From contig DASPGM010000016.1 in the NCBI GenBank assembly GCA_035620615.1, positions 1 through 7,547 on the forward strand: a stretch of DNA of 7,547 nt, given 5' to 3'. The notes beneath the pieces were generated by a model, which was given only the letters and a program-made list of their open reading frames with translations, ran no database searches and was not told the origin of the DNA. Position 1 is the first letter of the stretch, and each line of letters begins with the position of its first letter. Shown here piece after piece: positions 5,469 through 7,547 of this stretch. Position numbers and translations under genes: made by a program. Origin of the DNA: CSP1-1 sp035620615 (lineage in GTDB: Archaea; Thermoproteota; Nitrososphaeria; Nitrososphaerales; Nitrosopumilaceae).

Positions 5469-5484
5469 ACCAAACACATTTGGT
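5469..5484. promoter_or_regulatory. Inverted repeat ACCAAA-N4-TTTGGT, candidate operator
   Basis: Perfect 6-base arms ACCAAA and TTTGGT flank CACA in the 189-base region between the divergent exchanger and permease genes. A further partial copy, TGGT, follows at 5485-5488. It lies about 50 bases upstream of the exchanger TATA-like box and about 65 upstream of that of the permease, so a dimeric regulator here could affect either gene. The rest of the region is AT-rich without other clear structure. Confidence 0.4.
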
Positions 5485-5546
5485 TGGTAGAGCATTAATT
5501 GCCATTTTTCACTGTATTGAAATCAAATTTGAATATTATATGTAGA

Positions 5547-5553
5547 TTTAATA
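5547..5553 (+). promoter_or_regulatory. TATA-like box for the permease
   Basis: TTTAATA is centred about 30 bases before the ATG at 5580, suggesting a leaderless or near-leaderless transcript. A second candidate, TATTATAT, lies at about 5534-5541 and would give a leader of about 15 bases. No good ribosome-binding site is present. Confidence 0.35.
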
Positions 5554-5579
5554 GAATTCTTGTGATTTTCTAATTACTA

Positions 5580-6878
5580 ATGTCTGAATTAAAGCGCCAC
5601 ATGGGTCTTTTTCATCTTACCATGTATGGGGTGGGATTAATTCTTGGTGCAGGAATCTACGTCTTAATTGGAGAAGCTGCTGGTTTAGCAGGTGATGCAG
5701 TTTGGATTTCGGTTCTTTTAGGTGCAATAGTTGCTATTTTTGCAGGATTAAGTTATGCAGAGATTTCTTCAGTTTTTCCAAAGGCAGCAGCTGAATACAC
5801 TTTTGTAAAAAACTCTTTCAAAAGTAATTTTTTGGGATTTATAATTGGATGGCTAACATCCATCACCTCAATCATTACAGCTTCTGTGGTTGCTTTGGGG
5901 TTTGGGGGGTATTTAGCAGAATTTATCAGTCTCCCAATTGTAATTAGTGCTATTTTGTTAATTGGAGGATTATCTTTTATCAATTTTTACGGAATACGAG
6001 AATCTGCATGGACAAATATTATCTTTACAATTATAGAGGCTGCAGGCCTTGTAATTATTATCTACGTTGGATTTACATTTGCAACTCCGGAACCAGTTGA
6101 ATATTTTGAGAGCCCAACTGGCATAAGTGGAATTGTAATTGCTTTTGTCTTGTTATTCTTTGCATTCGTTGGTTTTGAGGATATGGCCAATGTTGCTGAA
6201 GAGGTGAAAAGACCCTCAAGGACAATTCCAAAAGCTATTCTGATATCGGTAGTAATTACTGGTGTAATCTATGTTCTTGTTTCTCTGGCAGTCGTGCGTG
6301 TAGTAAACTGGCAAGACTTAGGTGCCTCTGCTGCTCCATTGGCCACAGTAGCAGAACGGGCTTTTGGTTCTGGCGGACACGTTCTTTTATCATCAATTGC
6401 GCTTTTTGCAACTACCAACACTGTCCTCATTACCCTAATTGCAGGATCCAGAATGCTTTATGGGATGAGCAAGGATAACTCTTTGCCAAAAATACTAAGT
6501 AAAGTACATTTCAAAACAAAAACTCCATGGATAGCAGTTGTTGGGATAATGTTGGCATCAATGGCATTTGCCTTTATTGGCGATATTGTTCTTGTTGCAA
6601 ACATTGCAGTATTTGCAATAGTGATTACTTTTGGCATGGTGAATCTAGCTGTAATTGTATTACGGTATACTGAATCTGAAATAGAAAGGCCATTTAAAGT
6701 TCCATTGAATATTGGTAGATTTCCACTTCTCCCACTTGCTGGCCTGAGTGTTACTGTTTACATGGCAACTCAATTTGAATTAGAAGTAATGCTGGTAGGG
6801 CTTGCAATCATATCAATGGGTGCCATGTTTTATGTGATTTATAATAGAAAATTATCAAAAAAATCATTAAACAAGTAA
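5580..6878 (+). CDS. APC-family amino acid permease
   Basis: A 432-residue membrane protein with about 12 helices, typical of amino acid-polyamine-organocation (APC) transporters. The broken first helix carries GVGLILGAGIYVLIGE (17-32), whose GAGIY binds the substrate amino and carboxyl groups. FPKAAAEYTFVK (66-77) follows helix 2. The broken helix 6 reads FFAFVGFEDMANVAEEVKRP (193-212), the conserved loop being EEVKRPSRTIPKAI. SRMLYGMSKDNSLPK sits after helix 8. In helix 5, Glu153 in NIIFTIIEAAGL occupies the place where I would align the proton-linked Lys158 of ApcT; this alignment is from memory. There is no C-terminal Usp domain, but two separate Usp genes follow, the first 74 bases downstream. 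The resemblance is to ApcT/CAT-like transporters; the substrate is probably an amino acid but cannot be named. Oligo-T and TATA-like elements after the stop suggest that the Usp genes have their own promoter. Confidence 0.92.
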   Translation: MSELKRHMGLFHLTMYGVGLILGAGIYVLIGEAAGLAGDAVWISVLLGAIVAIFAGLSYAEISSVFPKAAAEYTFVKNSFKSNFLGFIIGWLTSITSIITASVVALGFGGYLAEFISLPIVISAILLIGGLSFINFYGIRESAWTNIIFTIIEAAGLVIIIYVGFTFATPEPVEYFESPTGISGIVIAFVLLFFAFVGFEDMANVAEEVKRPSRTIPKAILISVVITGVIYVLVSLAVVRVVNWQDLGASAAPLATVAERAFGSGGHVLLSSIALFATTNTVLITLIAGSRMLYGMSKDNSLPKILSKVHFKTKTPWIAVVGIMLASMAFAFIGDIVLVANIAVFAIVITFGMVNLAVIVLRYTESEIERPFKVPLNIGRFPLLPLAGLSVTVYMATQFELEVMLVGLAIISMGAMFYVIYNRKLSKKSLNK

Positions 6879-6899
6879 TTCTCACAAGTGATGGGAACA

Positions 6900-6906
6900 T
6901 TTTTTT
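6900..6906 (+). terminator. Oligo-T terminator candidate after the permease
   Basis: Seven T residues 22-28 bases past the permease stop, followed within 20 bases by a TATA-like box for the Usp gene. It suggests that permease transcripts end here at least in part. Confidence 0.4.
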
Positions 6907-6923
6907 GAAAATCAACTTACATA

Positions 6924-6931
6924 TTTATTTA
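6924..6931 (+). promoter_or_regulatory. TATA-like box for the Usp pair
   Basis: TTTATTTA is centred about 26 bases before the ATG at 6953, the spacing expected for a leaderless archaeal mRNA. No ribosome-binding site is seen before that ATG. Confidence 0.45.
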
Positions 6932-6952
6932 TTAAAAAATTAATCTCTTCAT

Positions 6953-7420
6953 ATGTATAAGACAATTTTAGTTCCTCATGCTGGAACCCCTGCAGGAGAT
7001 GATGCCCTAAAACACGCAATTTTTATTGCCAAGGCATCTTCTGCAAAAATAATTCTGTTGCATATTGTAGAGCAACTTCAATATCCACCAACATTTGCAC
7101 TGGCTAGCTCCGAAAGGGAGAGTCTCCTGGCATCAATAAAAAGTGCTAATAATTCTATAAAAAAAGAAATGAAAGTAGAGATGGAAAAAAAGAAAGGAAT
7201 ATGTAAAAAAAATAATGTTGAGGCAGAAACAGAGGTAGAAATTGGATCTGCTGCTGAAGTAATAATTAAAACCATAAAAGAACAAAATGTAGACATGATT
7301 GTTATGGCAAAGCGTCGAAAACTAAAGGGAGTAAAGAAACTATTGTCTCTCGGAAGCGTATCTAGAAAAATAGTCGAAAATGTAAAATGTCCTGTTTTGC
7401 TTATTGACATTGAAACCTAG
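6953..7420 (+). CDS. Universal stress protein (UspA family) with degenerate nucleotide site
   Basis: A 155-residue single-domain Usp, of the normal length, cytosolic and probably dimeric. The first strand and loop read YKTILVPHAGTPAGDDALKHA (2-22); the usual Asp that contacts adenine (as in VPxDGS) is Ala10. Strand KIILLHIVE is at 32-40. A long charged, Lys/Glu-rich helical stretch covers about 54-88. The second half has VDMIVMAKRRKLKG (113-126) then LGSVSRKIVENVKCPVLLID (133-152). The G-2x-G-9x-G-(S/T) ATP motif keeps only the final Gly134-Ser135; the first two glycines are replaced by Ala119 or Arg and the loop is two residues longer than in the ATP-binding protein MJ0577. It therefore probably does not bind ATP in the usual way. 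It precedes a second Usp gene by 11 bases and follows the permease by 74. Such proteins respond to stress or modulate partners; the target here is unknown. Confidence 0.9.
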   Translation: MYKTILVPHAGTPAGDDALKHAIFIAKASSAKIILLHIVEQLQYPPTFALASSERESLLASIKSANNSIKKEMKVEMEKKKGICKKNNVEAETEVEIGSAAEVIIKTIKEQNVDMIVMAKRRKLKGVKKLLSLGSVSRKIVENVKCPVLLIDIET

Positions 7421-7431
7421 GATTAAAGAAT

Positions 7432-7547
7432 ATGACATACAAAAAAATTCTAGTACCATTTGATGGTTCAATTCCTTCTAAAAATGCCCTAAAGGAAGCA
7501 GTTGTTTTAGCTAAACAGAGCAAGGGAACAATTTTTCTATTATATGT
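7432..7547 (+). CDS. Second universal stress protein (3' end beyond window)
   Basis: An ATG opens a frame of 38 full codons running off the window. The visible part reads as the first Usp strand, loop and helix, KKILVPFDGSIPSKNALKEA, then strand TIFLLYV. Unlike its neighbour it keeps the Asp in PFDGS (Asp11) that contacts adenine in ATP-binding Usps. The two proteins align without gaps over this stretch and look like tandem paralogues. The start is 11 bases after the upstream stop, with AGGAT at 7419-7423 as a possible ribosome-binding site, so the pair is probably one operon. The ATP-binding loop lies beyond the edge and cannot be checked. Confidence 0.85.
   Translation, partial: MTYKKILVPFDGSIPSKNALKEAVVLAKQSKGTIFLLY

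Noticed and set aside
5753..5983. 76-residue minus-strand frame inside the permease
   Set aside because: It is antisense to membrane helices of a clear APC permease, with no independent support.
7078..7410. 110-residue open frame on the minus strand opposite the first Usp
   Set aside because: It is antisense to a well-supported Usp gene, and its Phe/Ser-rich composition is what the complement of a Lys/Glu-rich gene gives. No domain or start signal is apparent.
1..7547. tRNA, rRNA, CRISPR array, insertion sequence or integrase
   Set aside because: I saw no cloverleaf-like segment, regular spaced repeats, terminal inverted repeats or recombinase gene, though small RNAs cannot be excluded by eye.

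Overview
The window is AT-rich archaeal DNA, most likely from a Nitrososphaerota (Thaumarchaeota) ammonia oxidiser of the Nitrosopumilus type. This is inferred from gene content and style. A membrane-anchored plastocyanin-like protein is present, several TATA-like boxes sit 25-30 bases before start codons as in leaderless archaeal genes, oligo-T runs serve as possible terminators, TTG starts occur, and small winged-helix, CBS and Usp proteins are packed closely. No sequence search was possible, so the lineage is a judgement.

Layout. Positions 1-999 (minus strand): a small winged-helix regulator followed by a multi-CBS protein that runs off the left edge. Positions 1000-1191: a divergent control region with a tandem 10-base repeat and a separate 12-base direct repeat. 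Positions 1192-2091 (plus): a malate/lactate dehydrogenase-family enzyme with a TTG start. Positions 2103-4304 (minus): a plastocyanin-like copper protein, then a small cupredoxin-like protein lacking most copper ligands, then a VIT1/CCC1-type metal transporter 2 bases further on. Positions 4446-5390 (minus): a CaCA-family cation exchanger. Positions 5391-5579: a divergent control region with an inverted repeat. Positions 5580-6878 (plus): an APC-family amino acid permease. Positions 6953-7547 (plus): two tandem universal stress proteins, the second cut by the right edge. No gene-free stretch exceeds 300 bases; the longest is about 190 bases.

How the genes may work together. The middle minus-strand block suggests envelope copper redox chemistry and divalent metal movement (plastocyanin-like protein, cupredoxin-like protein, VIT1-like transporter), with a nearby cation exchanger. 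On the right, a permease followed by two stand-alone Usp genes recalls the permease-Usp fusions known in other prokaryotes. On the left, a winged-helix protein and a CBS protein look like a two-gene regulatory unit.

I see no clear new defence system, mobile element, CRISPR array, tRNA or rRNA. The most interesting signals are within proteins: a dehydrogenase with glycine at the substrate-specificity position, a Usp that has lost its nucleotide-binding residues beside one that keeps its first motif, and a ligand-poor cupredoxin beside an intact one. The two structured divergent intergenic regions are next.
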